This document shows, in pieces, positions 54,793 to 64,000 of a DNA stretch of 64,000 nt. Origin of the DNA: Roseibium sediminicola (GTDB taxonomy: Bacteria > Pseudomonadota > Alphaproteobacteria > Rhizobiales > Stappiaceae). Within the stretch, counting starts at the first letter, position 1. Each line of letters opens with the position of its first letter. The stretch lies in NCBI RefSeq assembly GCF_023156505.1, contig NZ_JALNMJ010000009.1, positions 179,393 to 243,392 of the forward strand. Direction: 5' to 3'. The notes beneath the pieces were generated by a model. It had not been told where the DNA came from. It ran no database searches and saw nothing but the letters and a program-made list of their open reading frames with translations. The translations under genes and the position numbers were made by a program.

Positions 54793-56493
54793 TTATTCGT
54801 CGCCAGACTGCTTGTTCAGCGCTGCGCCCAGGATGTCGCCGAGGGACGCGCCGGAATCGGAGGAGCCGTACTGAGCGACTGCTTCCTTCTCTTCCGCGAT
54901 TTCCAGGGCTTTGATCGACACGGTGACCCGGCGGGTCTTCTTGTCGAACTGGGTGATGCGGGCGTCGAACTTGTCGCCAACGGAGTATTTTTCCGGGCGC
55001 TGTTCTTCGCGGTCGCGGCTGAGGTCGGCGCGGCGGACGAACGCGGTCAGGTCGCTGTCTGCGATCTTGACGTCCAGGCCACCGTCCTTGATTTCGATGA
55101 CTTCACAGGTCACGACGGAGTTCTTGCGAAGTTCGCCGGCAGCGCCGGATTCCATCGGGTCGCCGGAGAGCTGCTTGATGCCGAGGGAGATACGCTCCTT
55201 GTCGACATCAACATCCAGAACGACGGCCTTGACCATGTCGCCCTTCTTGAACTCTTCGATGACCTGCTCGCCCGGACGGTTCCAGTCGAGGTCGGACAGG
55301 TGAACCATGCCGTCCACGTCGCCGTCGAGGCCGATGAACAGGCCGAATTCGGTCTTGTTCTTGACTTCGCCTTCGACTTCGGTGCCGATCGGGAACTGTT
55401 CGGCAAACGCATCCCACGGGTTCTGCAGGGTCTGCTTGAGGCCCAGGGAGATGCGGCGCTTGACCGGATCGACTTCCAGGATCATCACTTCGACTTCCTG
55501 GGAAGTGGAAACGATCTTGCCCGGATGGACGTTCTTTTTGGTCCAGGACATTTCGGAGACGTGGATCAGGCCTTCGATGCCCGGCTCCAGCTCAACAAAC
55601 GCACCGTAGTCGGTGATGTTGGTCACGCGGCCGGAGAACTTGGCTTCGATCGGGTATTTGGCTTCGATACCATCCCACGGATCGGTTTCCAGCTGCTTCA
55701 TGCCGAGGCTGATGCGATGCGTTTCCTGGTTGACGCGGATGATCTGCACCTTGACGGTCTGGCCGATGGTGAGAACTTCCGACGGATGGTTGATGCGGCG
55801 CCACGCGATGTCGGTGACGTGCAGCAGGCCATCGATGCCGCCGAGGTCGACGAACGCACCGTAATCGGTGATGTTCTTGACGACGCCTTCCACGGTGTGA
55901 CCTTCTTCCAGGCTCTGGACCAGTTCCGAACGCTGTTCGGCGCGGGTTTCTTCCAGAACGACACGGCGGGACACGACGATGTTGCCGCGGCGCTTGTCCA
56001 TCTTCAGGATCTGGAACGGCTGCGGGGTGTGCATCAGCGGGGTCACGTCGCGCACCGGACGGATGTCGACCTGCGAACGCGGCAGGAAGGCAACAGCGCC
56101 ATCCAGATCGACGGTGAAGCCGCCCTTGACCTGGTTGAAGATCTGGCCGTTGACCTTTTCGTTGGCTTCGAAAGCAACTTCGAGGCGAACCCAGCTTTCC
56201 TCGCGGCGTGCTTTTTCGCGCGACAGAACGGCTTCGCCGAGAGCGTTTTCAACGCGCTCCAGGTAAACTTCGACTTCGTCGCCGACATTCATTTCGCCGT
56301 CGCGGCCCTTGGCGCCGAATTCCTTCAGCGGCACGCGGCCTTCAACCTTCAGGCCGACGTCGATGACGGCCAGGTCCTTTTCGATGGCGACGACGGTGCC
56401 CTTTACGACGGCACCTTCATAGAGGTCGTTCTGGACGAAGGATTCTTCGAGCAGAGCCGAAAAATCTTCCATGGACGGATTGTAATCAGACAT
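54793..56493 (-). CDS. rpsA: 30S ribosomal protein S1
   Basis: 566 residues from the ATG at 56493 with CAGGAGA upstream; the open frame further 5' is arginine/proline-rich and not part of S1. Six S1 RNA-binding repeats can be counted (for example VEGVVKNITDYGAFVDLGGIDGLLHVTDIAW, VTNITDYGAFVELEPGIEGLIHVSEMSW). It recruits mRNA to the 30S subunit. A 272-bp leader separates it from cmk. Confidence 0.97.
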   Translation of the reverse strand: MSDYNPSMEDFSALLEESFVQNDLYEGAVVKGTVVAIEKDLAVIDVGLKVEGRVPLKEFGAKGRDGEMNVGDEVEVYLERVENALGEAVLSREKARREESWVRLEVAFEANEKVNGQIFNQVKGGFTVDLDGAVAFLPRSQVDIRPVRDVTPLMHTPQPFQILKMDKRRGNIVVSRRVVLEETRAEQRSELVQSLEEGHTVEGVVKNITDYGAFVDLGGIDGLLHVTDIAWRRINHPSEVLTIGQTVKVQIIRVNQETHRISLGMKQLETDPWDGIEAKYPIEAKFSGRVTNITDYGAFVELEPGIEGLIHVSEMSWTKKNVHPGKIVSTSQEVEVMILEVDPVKRRISLGLKQTLQNPWDAFAEQFPIGTEVEGEVKNKTEFGLFIGLDGDVDGMVHLSDLDWNRPGEQVIEEFKKGDMVKAVVLDVDVDKERISLGIKQLSGDPMESGAAGELRKNSVVTCEVIEIKDGGLDVKIADSDLTAFVRRADLSRDREEQRPEKYSVGDKFDARITQFDKKTRRVTVSIKALEIAEEKEAVAQYGSSDSGASLGDILGAALNKQSGDE

Positions 56494-56765
56494 AAATTCT
56501 CCTGAGCGCCTTTTGGCGCGCCGCCGGCGGGTTGGTGTTGCACTCCGGATCGTCAGTCTCCCGGGATCGCGTCTTCGCAGATCCTTCCGTTTCGAAAAAC
56601 GGGCCGGCGGGGCGGGAGCCGGAAAATCCGGTCTCGTCACAGGACACAAGCTTTCCAAGCGTCCTGCCGAAATTCGGTTCGTTCTTTTATAAGAACTTGG
56701 GCCCTTGGGCCGGTCTTGCTCCGGATGCACGAACAGGGGCACACCAAGGGTGAGCCCCACGTCCT

Positions 56766-58747
<1,982 letters not shown>

Positions 58748-58974
58748 CTAATGTCCGCAAGTTCAGGGTCGGCTTGGACCCCTGTCGGTTTTCAAAAGGT
58801 GTCACGTCCTATCACGCAGATACGGCTTCGTCATCTGCCCCGGCCGTAATTCTGCGATGCCGCAAGTTTTGCCGCTTGGGTCGGCAAGTGTGGGATAAAC
58901 CTGTCTGGTGGTTGAAATTTAACCCGCAACATGCAGAACAATGGGTCAAGCAATGAATTTCTCCCGATTAGCCT

Positions 58975-59003
58975 TTGACAGGGAAACCTCTTGGGGCTAT
59001 GGG
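58975..59003 (+). promoter_or_regulatory. Sigma-70-type promoter of the TIGR02300 gene
   Basis: TTGACA (58975-58980), a 17-bp spacer and TATGGG (58998-59003) lie 48 bp upstream of the GTG start. This is the only clear element in the 306-bp gap from 58745 to 59050. Confidence 0.5.
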
Positions 59004-59050
59004 GCTGCCCACTAATTCAAGTCGTCCAACAACTACGAAGGGTGAGCACA

Positions 59051-59443
59051 GTGGCAAAACCTGACCTTGGCACAAAGCGGCTGTGCCCGAGCTGCGGCGC
59101 TAAATACTACGATCTCAACCGCGAACCGATCACCTGCCCGAAATGCGGCACGATCTTCGAAGTGGTCATGACCTCCCGCGCGGCAAAGGCCGCCAAGGTG
59201 GCCGAGACCCCGGAAGAGGATGAAGACGAGGACGACGCCGCAGCGCCGGAAATCGTCACCCTGGAAGAAGCCGACGCGGAAGCCGAAGGCGGCGACGACG
59301 TGCCGGATCTGGAAGATGACGACGTCGAGCTTGACGATGACGACGACAGCACCGACGACGACGTCTTCATCGACGACGAAGACGAGGACGAAGACAAGGT
59401 TCCGGGCATCCGCGTCGAGATCGAAGAAGATCCGGATCAGTAA
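59051..59443 (+). CDS. TIGR02300 (FYDLN-type) acidic zinc-ribbon protein
   Basis: 130 residues from a GTG at 59051 with AAGGG about 9 nt upstream; a GTG at 59042 is the alternative. The N-terminus DLGTKRLCPSCGAKYYDLNREP ... CPKCGTIFE holds two CxxC pairs of a zinc ribbon. The second half is a long run of Asp and Glu. The family is restricted mainly to alphaproteobacteria and its function is unknown. It is directly upstream of tRNA-Ala but ends in its own terminator. Confidence 0.92.
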   Translation: MAKPDLGTKRLCPSCGAKYYDLNREPITCPKCGTIFEVVMTSRAAKAAKVAETPEEDEDEDDAAAPEIVTLEEADAEAEGGDDVPDLEDDDVELDDDDDSTDDDVFIDDEDEDEDKVPGIRVEIEEDPDQ

Positions 59444-59449
59444 GCCCTT

Positions 59450-59483
59450 GATCAGGCAGGGAAATTCCCCTGCCTGATCTTTT
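59450..59483 (+). terminator. Rho-independent terminator of the TIGR02300 gene
   Basis: GATCAGGCAGGG and CCCTGCCTGATC form a perfect 12-bp stem with a 6-base loop followed by TTTT, starting 6 bp after the stop. Confidence 0.92.
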
Positions 59484-59518
59484 CCACAAGCGGCGCGGAA
59501 ATTCGTTCGATTTTCTGC

Positions 59519-59547
59519 TTGATCTTGTGGTGAGGTGTGACTATAAC
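59519..59547 (+). promoter_or_regulatory. Promoter of tRNA-Ala
   Basis: TTGATC (59519-59524), a 17-bp spacer and TATAAC (59542-59547) lie 48 bp upstream of the tRNA 5' end. Confidence 0.6.
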
Positions 59548-59595
59548 CCGCCTCCATCGACGCCGGAGACCCAAACCGGCGCGCATACGGAACAT

Positions 59596-59671
<76 letters not shown>

Positions 59672-59905
59672 TTCCTCCTCCTTCGGGAGATATTCTTTTA
59701 AAATCATACCGTTAGATGATGCATCTGTTGCGGTGCGTACCCATATTCGTACCCAGGCTGCGTACCCCGTGTTAGAGCGCTGATGAATTGACAGTGCAAA
59801 TCACGACCCATCGACTGAAAGATATCGGTCAACCCCAGACTAGTCTCAACTCTAGGCGGTCTGAATAGTTCACATCCTGCGCTCACACGCATTCATTTTT
59901 GATCT
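59672..59905. other. Non-coding junction between tRNA-Ala and the SIR2 gene
   Basis: AT-richer than the flanking core genes. It contains CGTACCC three times within 59735-59768 (a short irregular direct repeat) but no integrase, no visible copy of the tRNA 3' end and no gene I can support. A short minus-strand frame (59704-59892) has no RBS or recognised domain. Confidence 0.5.
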
Positions 59906-59924
59906 AGTTGTAGAAATTACAACT
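59906..59924. promoter_or_regulatory. Inverted repeat upstream of the SIR2 gene
   Basis: AGTTGTA and TACAACT flank a 5-base GAAAT spacer, ending 20 bp before the ATG at 59945. The position would overlap the promoter or the start of the mRNA, so it may be an operator. No regulator gene is adjacent. Confidence 0.5.
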
Positions 59925-59944
59925 GACATCGATAGAGTGTGTGC

Positions 59945-62900
59945 ATGAGATTTTTCGCTGAAGGTCCTTCCATACCAGATACTCTATTGGAACGCTGCGA
60001 TGCAGGTCGTGTAGTGTTTCTGTGTGGCGCTGGTGTTTCGTTCCCCTCTGGAATGCCGACATTTTTAGGCCTTACTCAACATGTCATCGAATTCTTCGAC
60101 CCACCAGAAGACTCAGAGGTCATGGCTGCGTTTAGGCCATGGCTAAATGATCAATCTGCAGCGAATGTGCCGCTCGACCAAATTTTCAATCTTCTCCACC
60201 AAGAATACGGCAAAGATGAAGTTAACGCACTTGTAACTGAGCGACTGCGTGCTCCATTGACGGGGGAAGTATTCGGGCGAGAGCATAGCCTGATTAGGCG
60301 AATCTCTTCTAACCAGAGTGGTGTGCCGCAGATTGTCACGACCAATTTCGACCTGTTGTTCGAGGTTGGGGTGGAAGGTGGGCAATTAGCCTGCCATGTG
60401 CCACCAACCTTTCCCGACCTAAGTTATGGATCAACGATTGAGGGCATTACGTATCTGCATGGTCGATTGGTCGATGAAGGCTCAGAACATCATCAATACG
60501 TTCTCAGCAGCGCCGACTTCGGACGTGCCTATCTCTCAGAAGGGTGGGCGACGAACTTCATCAGGAACCTTCTTGAACGGTACACCGTTGTTCTGGTTGG
60601 CTATCAGGCCGAAGATCCGCCAGTCAAATACCTGCTTCAAGGTCTAAATCATGACGGTCAGTTTGACCGCTCAAGGCTCTTTGCCTTCGACCGTGGGCTT
60701 CCTGAGCAGATTGAAGCCAAGTGGCGAGACCGAGGTGTCACAGCAATTGCCTATCCAGACCATTCTGATCTTTGGAGAACAATGGAAGCTTGGGCCGACC
60801 GGGCCGACGATCCTCGTGAGTGGCGTGCTTCCATTATTACTAGAAGTCAGCAAGACCCCAAAGAGCTGACCCCTCATGAGCGAGGGCAAGTAGTTCACGT
60901 ACTACGGACAGTACAGGGGGCAAGAATGTTCTCCGTGGCTGATCCTATGCCTCACGCTGAATGGGTATGCGTTATGGACGCGAATATTCGGACGGCTAAA
61001 AAGAGTCGCGGCTATGGCGAAGACGCTGAATCATTTGACCCTGTGGTGGCTTATGGACTCGATAGCGATCTTGCTGAGATCTCAGAGGAAGATCGCAGGC
61101 AGGGGGTCAGGAACGATGATCTCCTCGTGTGGCGCGATGGTGATGACAACCCGCATGAGTTTCATCGGTTAGGAGGGCGACAGAGTGAGGGACATGAGGC
61201 CACGCCGAAAAGACTTGGTCACCTTATCAGTTGGGTCAGCAAGTCGATCGATTGCCCTGCGGTGGTCTGGTGGGCCATTCGGCAGAATGGTCTTCACCCT
61301 CGATTACTTCAAGAGATCGAATGGCAATTGGAACGTTCGGAGGGGCTTCATCAACGTGCTCGTCATCTTTGGCGCCTAGTTCTCGAACACCATCGAGACC
61401 CCCGCAACCGTCATTGGGGCAGCTTATGGTTCGACTTGAGAAGCCGGATCAAAACGGAAGGTTGGAATTCAAGTGTCTTGCGCGAATTTAGACGATTTGC
61501 GACACCCAGAATTGACCTTAGAGTGCCTTTTGGCTTGTCGGAGTCCAAACCGCCTTCAGTACCTTGGGACGAAGTTCGTTTTCGGGACCTTGGTCAATTT
61601 GAGGTGAAATTCCTCGAGCAGCACAGTCACCGAATAGAAGTACCGGACGAGATGCTGCCTCAGGTAATTGGCCTACTTGAGGAGCAGCTTACCATCGCAT
61701 CCGGCCTTCTGGCGGACATTGAGACCTTTTATTTCCACGCTCCGACTTGCTACCCAGGTAGGCAAGCCGATGGAAGAGAGCACGTTACCAACACTGCGAA
61801 GGCCATGTCGTGGTTTGTCCAGCTTTTTGATCGAATGGCAGACTTGAGTCCAGAACTTGCGAACGGATCAGCAACAATTTGGCCTGCATCAGATCGCTTC
61901 TTTTTTCGGAAGCTTAAGTTGTATGCATTCAACAAACCTCGCGTATTCGAAGCCGACAATGTTGCCGAGAAACTGTGTGCCTTCGATCAGGAAGCGTTCT
62001 GGGATGCGAGTGTTACTAGAGAGCTTCTATTCCTGCTAGAAGACCGATGGGATGAATTCTCACAAGAGAAACAGGGGCAATTGATCGACCGTATCCTTGA
62101 GGGGCCTGATCAGCTGTCCCACTGGTCTAACGACGATTTCCCGGCAATTCGGGATGGATACGCAGCCCGCTACGCCCGTTACCTTGAACTGCAGGGTTGT
62201 ATCTTGTCGGACGGGCATCGCGAACGATTATCTAGGATAGTTGAGGGGCTCCCAGGATGGAACGACGGATGGGCCACTTCTTCAGTGACTGCGCGGGGGG
62301 CGATTGTGGGGGCAGTTGGTACCGATGAAACGCCTGACGTTGTAAAAGACCTCCCGGTAAATGAAATAGTCTCAAGAGCCAAAGAAGACCTAGGGCGTGA
62401 GTTCGGCAGCTTCACGGAGAGGCGTCCTTTCACGGGGCTAGTGAAGACTAACCCCAGAAAAGCACTATCTGCACTGACCGTGGCAGGAAGATTTGGCGAC
62501 TACCCAGAATCGATGTGGTCAGCGATGATCAATGATTTCCCTGATGACGTCACACCAAGGCTACGACGAGTGTTCCTAAGTCGCTTAGCGCGGCTTCCCC
62601 AAGAGGTTGTTTGTGAGCTAAGTCATACTTTAGCTCGATGGATTGAACAGAACTTGGAAACGGCCGTAGACTTCGATGCAGATCTTGGCTGGGCGGTCTA
62701 CGATCACGTCATTGAAAGTCTTATTAGCGGTGGTGCAGATGCCGCCGAAAGTGCTCTTGTTGAAGTCCAGCAAGATGGAGAGACCATCAATCAGTCTAGG
62801 CGAACATACGATTTCGCGACCGCAGGCCCTTTCGGCAAGTGCACTAGTGCCCTTTTCAGCGCAGTGCCAGGGGAAAAGCAGAAGGCTGGGTCCTTGGTTC

Positions 62901-63754
62901 CCGATCACATCAAGTCCCGTATTGAGCGCCTCTTTTCAGTACCCGGGGAGGGCGCGGATCATGCTGTATCAATAGCTTGTAGCAAGTTGAATTGGCTAAT
63001 GTTCGTTGACCCCGATTGGACACGAGATCGCATTATTCCAATGCTGGCTTTCGATCATATGTTTTCTGAACCAGCTTGGAACGGGTTTTTGAATTGTGGG
63101 CGAGTGCCGTGGCCACCGCTAGCAGAGATCGTCAAGCCACTCCTTCTTGGCCTCTTTCCTAAGGTTGAAAGCTTTACTTGGGATCGCGACGTCTCAGAAA
63201 TCGCGGCAGAGTGGCTAGGTTACATGCGGGTTTTTCACTCAGATGAAAAAGCTGGCCTTTCAAGGGGCGAAATGCGTGCAGCCCTGCGAGCGATGACCGA
63301 CGACACTCGCAATCGTCTCATTTTTTGGTTGGCTCAGGTTGGGAAGAGCAATGAGGAGGGCTGGACTAAACACGTCATTCCCTTTGTCGATGAAGTCTGG
63401 CCTAGAGAGCGCAGATACAGGACCTCGGCATCTGTACGTGCGTGGATTGGCCTCCTGGATGACACGGGAGAGCATCTTCCTGTCGTATTGGATGCAGTGA
63501 AGAAGTTCTTAGTTCCCGTGGAGACGAGCGACCATCCTTTTTATCGGTTCACCAGAGATGTTGATGACGAGGAGCCGATCACTGTTCGCTTCCCCGAAGC
63601 GACGTTGGATTTGATGGACACAATTACTCCTAAGGTTCTGACCCGGCGACCATACGAATTACCGAAGGTGCTGTCATTGGTCGCTGAGACCGAACCTGCA
63701 TTGACATCTGATCCGCGCTATTTGCGCCTGATTGATCTCGTCGAGCGAAGTTAG
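59945..63754 (+). CDS. Large SIR2-domain protein, candidate anti-phage NADase
   Basis: 1269 residues from the ATG at 59945 (a GTG six bases upstream is possible; no strong RBS for either). The N-terminal about 270 residues are a SIR2 fold: FLCGAGVSFPSGMP (residues 25-38), TTNFD (132-136), YLHG with His172, and VGYQAEDPP (about 217-225). The remaining 1000 residues are of unknown function, rich in Trp and charged residues, with no membrane segment; the end may match the DUF4020-type region known from SIR2 proteins. Large SIR2 proteins of similar size (DSR1/DSR2, Thoeris ThsA, SIR2-HerA) destroy NAD on phage infection. GC and codon use (many ATT, TTT, AGA-like codons) differ from the core genes, and an IS66 end follows. 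The role is inferred. Confidence 0.85.
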   Translation: MRFFAEGPSIPDTLLERCDAGRVVFLCGAGVSFPSGMPTFLGLTQHVIEFFDPPEDSEVMAAFRPWLNDQSAANVPLDQIFNLLHQEYGKDEVNALVTERLRAPLTGEVFGREHSLIRRISSNQSGVPQIVTTNFDLLFEVGVEGGQLACHVPPTFPDLSYGSTIEGITYLHGRLVDEGSEHHQYVLSSADFGRAYLSEGWATNFIRNLLERYTVVLVGYQAEDPPVKYLLQGLNHDGQFDRSRLFAFDRGLPEQIEAKWRDRGVTAIAYPDHSDLWRTMEAWADRADDPREWRASIITRSQQDPKELTPHERGQVVHVLRTVQGARMFSVADPMPHAEWVCVMDANIRTAKKSRGYGEDAESFDPVVAYGLDSDLAEISEEDRRQGVRNDDLLVWRDGDDNPHEFHRLGGRQSEGHEATPKRLGHLISWVSKSIDCPAVVWWAIRQNGLHPRLLQEIEWQLERSEGLHQRARHLWRLVLEHHRDPRNRHWGSLWFDLRSRIKTEGWNSSVLREFRRFATPRIDLRVPFGLSESKPPSVPWDEVRFRDLGQFEVKFLEQHSHRIEVPDEMLPQVIGLLEEQLTIASGLLADIETFYFHAPTCYPGRQADGREHVTNTAKAMSWFVQLFDRMADLSPELANGSATIWPASDRFFFRKLKLYAFNKPRVFEADNVAEKLCAFDQEAFWDASVTRELLFLLEDRWDEFSQEKQGQLIDRILEGPDQLSHWSNDDFPAIRDGYAARYARYLELQGCILSDGHRERLSRIVEGLPGWNDGWATSSVTARGAIVGAVGTDETPDVVKDLPVNEIVSRAKEDLGREFGSFTERRPFTGLVKTNPRKALSALTVAGRFGDYPESMWSAMINDFPDDVTPRLRRVFLSRLARLPQEVVCELSHTLARWIEQNLETAVDFDADLGWAVYDHVIESLISGGADAAESALVEVQQDGETINQSRRTYDFATAGPFGKCTSALFSAVPGEKQKAGSLVPDHIKSRIERLFSVPGEGADHAVSIACSKLNWLMFVDPDWTRDRIIPMLAFDHMFSEPAWNGFLNCGRVPWPPLAEIVKPLLLGLFPKVESFTWDRDVSEIAAEWLGYMRVFHSDEKAGLSRGEMRAALRAMTDDTRNRLIFWLAQVGKSNEEGWTKHVIPFVDEVWPRERRYRTSASVRAWIGLLDDTGEHLPVVLDAVKKFLVPVETSDHPFYRFTRDVDDEEPITVRFPEATLDLMDTITPKVLTRRPYELPKVLSLVAETEPALTSDPRYLRLIDLVERS

Positions 63755-63879
63755 ATTTATCGCTACCGCTATCTCGAGTTGTTGACCAAGAGGCCACCAT
63801 GGAGAGCCGACAAACGATATGACGAAATAGGTTGCGTCAAAGGTAACTTGAACGGCTTGCCGAAGAAGCATTGTTAAGT

Positions 63880-64000
63880 GTAAGCGGTGTTTTTCTCACA
63901 CCTTGGCGGGGTAATTCCATGGCAGGAGTTCATCGATCCGGCCTTGTTTGTGGCCGTTGACAATGGCGGTCAGCGTGGCTGCCAGGTAGGCTTGCGGATC
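63880..64000 (-). mobile_element. Terminus of an IS66-family insertion sequence, running off the window
   Basis: GTAAGCG at 63880 is the typical end of IS66-family elements, and the minus-strand transposase tail lies just inside it. The 8 bases before it (63872-63879, TGTTAAGT) would be one copy of the target duplication. The rest of the element is outside the window. Confidence 0.75.
63896..64000 (-). CDS. IS66-family transposase, C-terminal fragment (window edge)
   Basis: The minus strand reads into a stop at 63896-63898. The visible tail contains AYLAATLTAIVNGHK and RIDELLPWNYPAKV, the characteristic C-terminal end of IS66 transposases (DPxAYLxxxLxxI ... RIDELLPWN). It is incomplete because the window ends; whether the gene is intact cannot be judged. 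Confidence 0.85.
   Translation of the reverse strand, partial: DPQAYLAATLTAIVNGHKQGRIDELLPWNYPAKV

Noticed and set aside
56494..56760. N-terminal extension of ribosomal protein S1
   Set aside because: The extension is Arg/Pro-rich and absent from S1; the ATG at 56493 has CAGGAGA and begins the usual S1 N-terminus.
59704..59892. A small minus-strand gene or integrase remnant beside tRNA-Ala
   Set aside because: No RBS, no integrase catalytic motif; kept only as an unexplained junction.
59945..63754. Naming the SIR2 gene DSR1 or DSR2
   Set aside because: Size and SIR2 domain agree, but the C-terminal half cannot be assigned by eye.

Overview
The window is chromosomal DNA of a marine-type alphaproteobacterium. 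Several things point to the Hyphomicrobiales, most plausibly the Roseibium/Labrenzia (Stappiaceae) group: high GC with strong C/G third positions; the rhizobial-type order pckA // chvI-chvG-hprK-EIIA-HPr ... ahcY - divL - tsaE; addB-addA; aroA-cmk-rpsA; and GcrA-, DivL- and TIGR02300-type proteins typical of this class. The genus is an inference from gene order and protein character. No database was searched.

Layout. 1-2304: a GAF/multi-PAS sensor on the minus strand, running off the left edge, so its output domain is not visible. 2305-3400: non-coding elements and a very small GcrA-C-terminus-like protein. 3407-6698: a molybdenum-cofactor maturation cluster (MPT-binding/MobA-like fusion and a split XdhC) with a LysE exporter inserted. 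6827-12825: pckA, divergent from the ChvI/ChvG two-component system, followed by the partial PTS (HprK, EIIA-Man, HPr). 12928-29894: housekeeping genes, namely Cfa, a serine hydrolase, AhcY behind a strong palindromic operator, DivL with Tyr in place of His, a TsaE-sugar kinase fusion, a MurU-like nucleotidyltransferase, AddBA, thioredoxin and GrpE.

30000-46770: a mosaic of small transcription units: a TRIC channel, VOC protein, OsmC, a DmdA/GcvT-like protein, Lrp, an unlisted-size 30-residue membrane peptide, an OCD-family protein, LapA-IhfB-SppA, RpiR with a TRAP transporter, FKBP, a MarR regulator divergent from a 3-hydroxybenzoate 4-monooxygenase-like flavoprotein, and LysR divergent from a secreted SMP-30-like beta-propeller. 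Operator-like repeats can be read directly in most of the divergent promoters. Hairpin terminators and a family of CATCCCGG/CATTCCGG inverted repeats fill the gaps.

46835-54622: the most coherent metabolic unit. A sugar-type ABC importer is divergent from mtnK-mtnA-SorC regulator-class II aldolase. The parts fit import of 5-methylthioribose and/or 5-deoxyribose, phosphorylation, isomerisation and aldol cleavage to DHAP plus an aldehyde (a DHAP shunt) under a dedicated regulator. 54793-59443: rpsA, cmk, aroA and a TIGR02300 protein.

59596-64000: tRNA-Ala(GGC), then an AT-richer accessory segment with a 1269-residue SIR2-domain protein (candidate NAD-depleting anti-phage effector), ending in the terminus of an IS66-family element that runs off the right edge. 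This segment has the features of a small defence island at a tRNA gene. No integrase is visible in the window.
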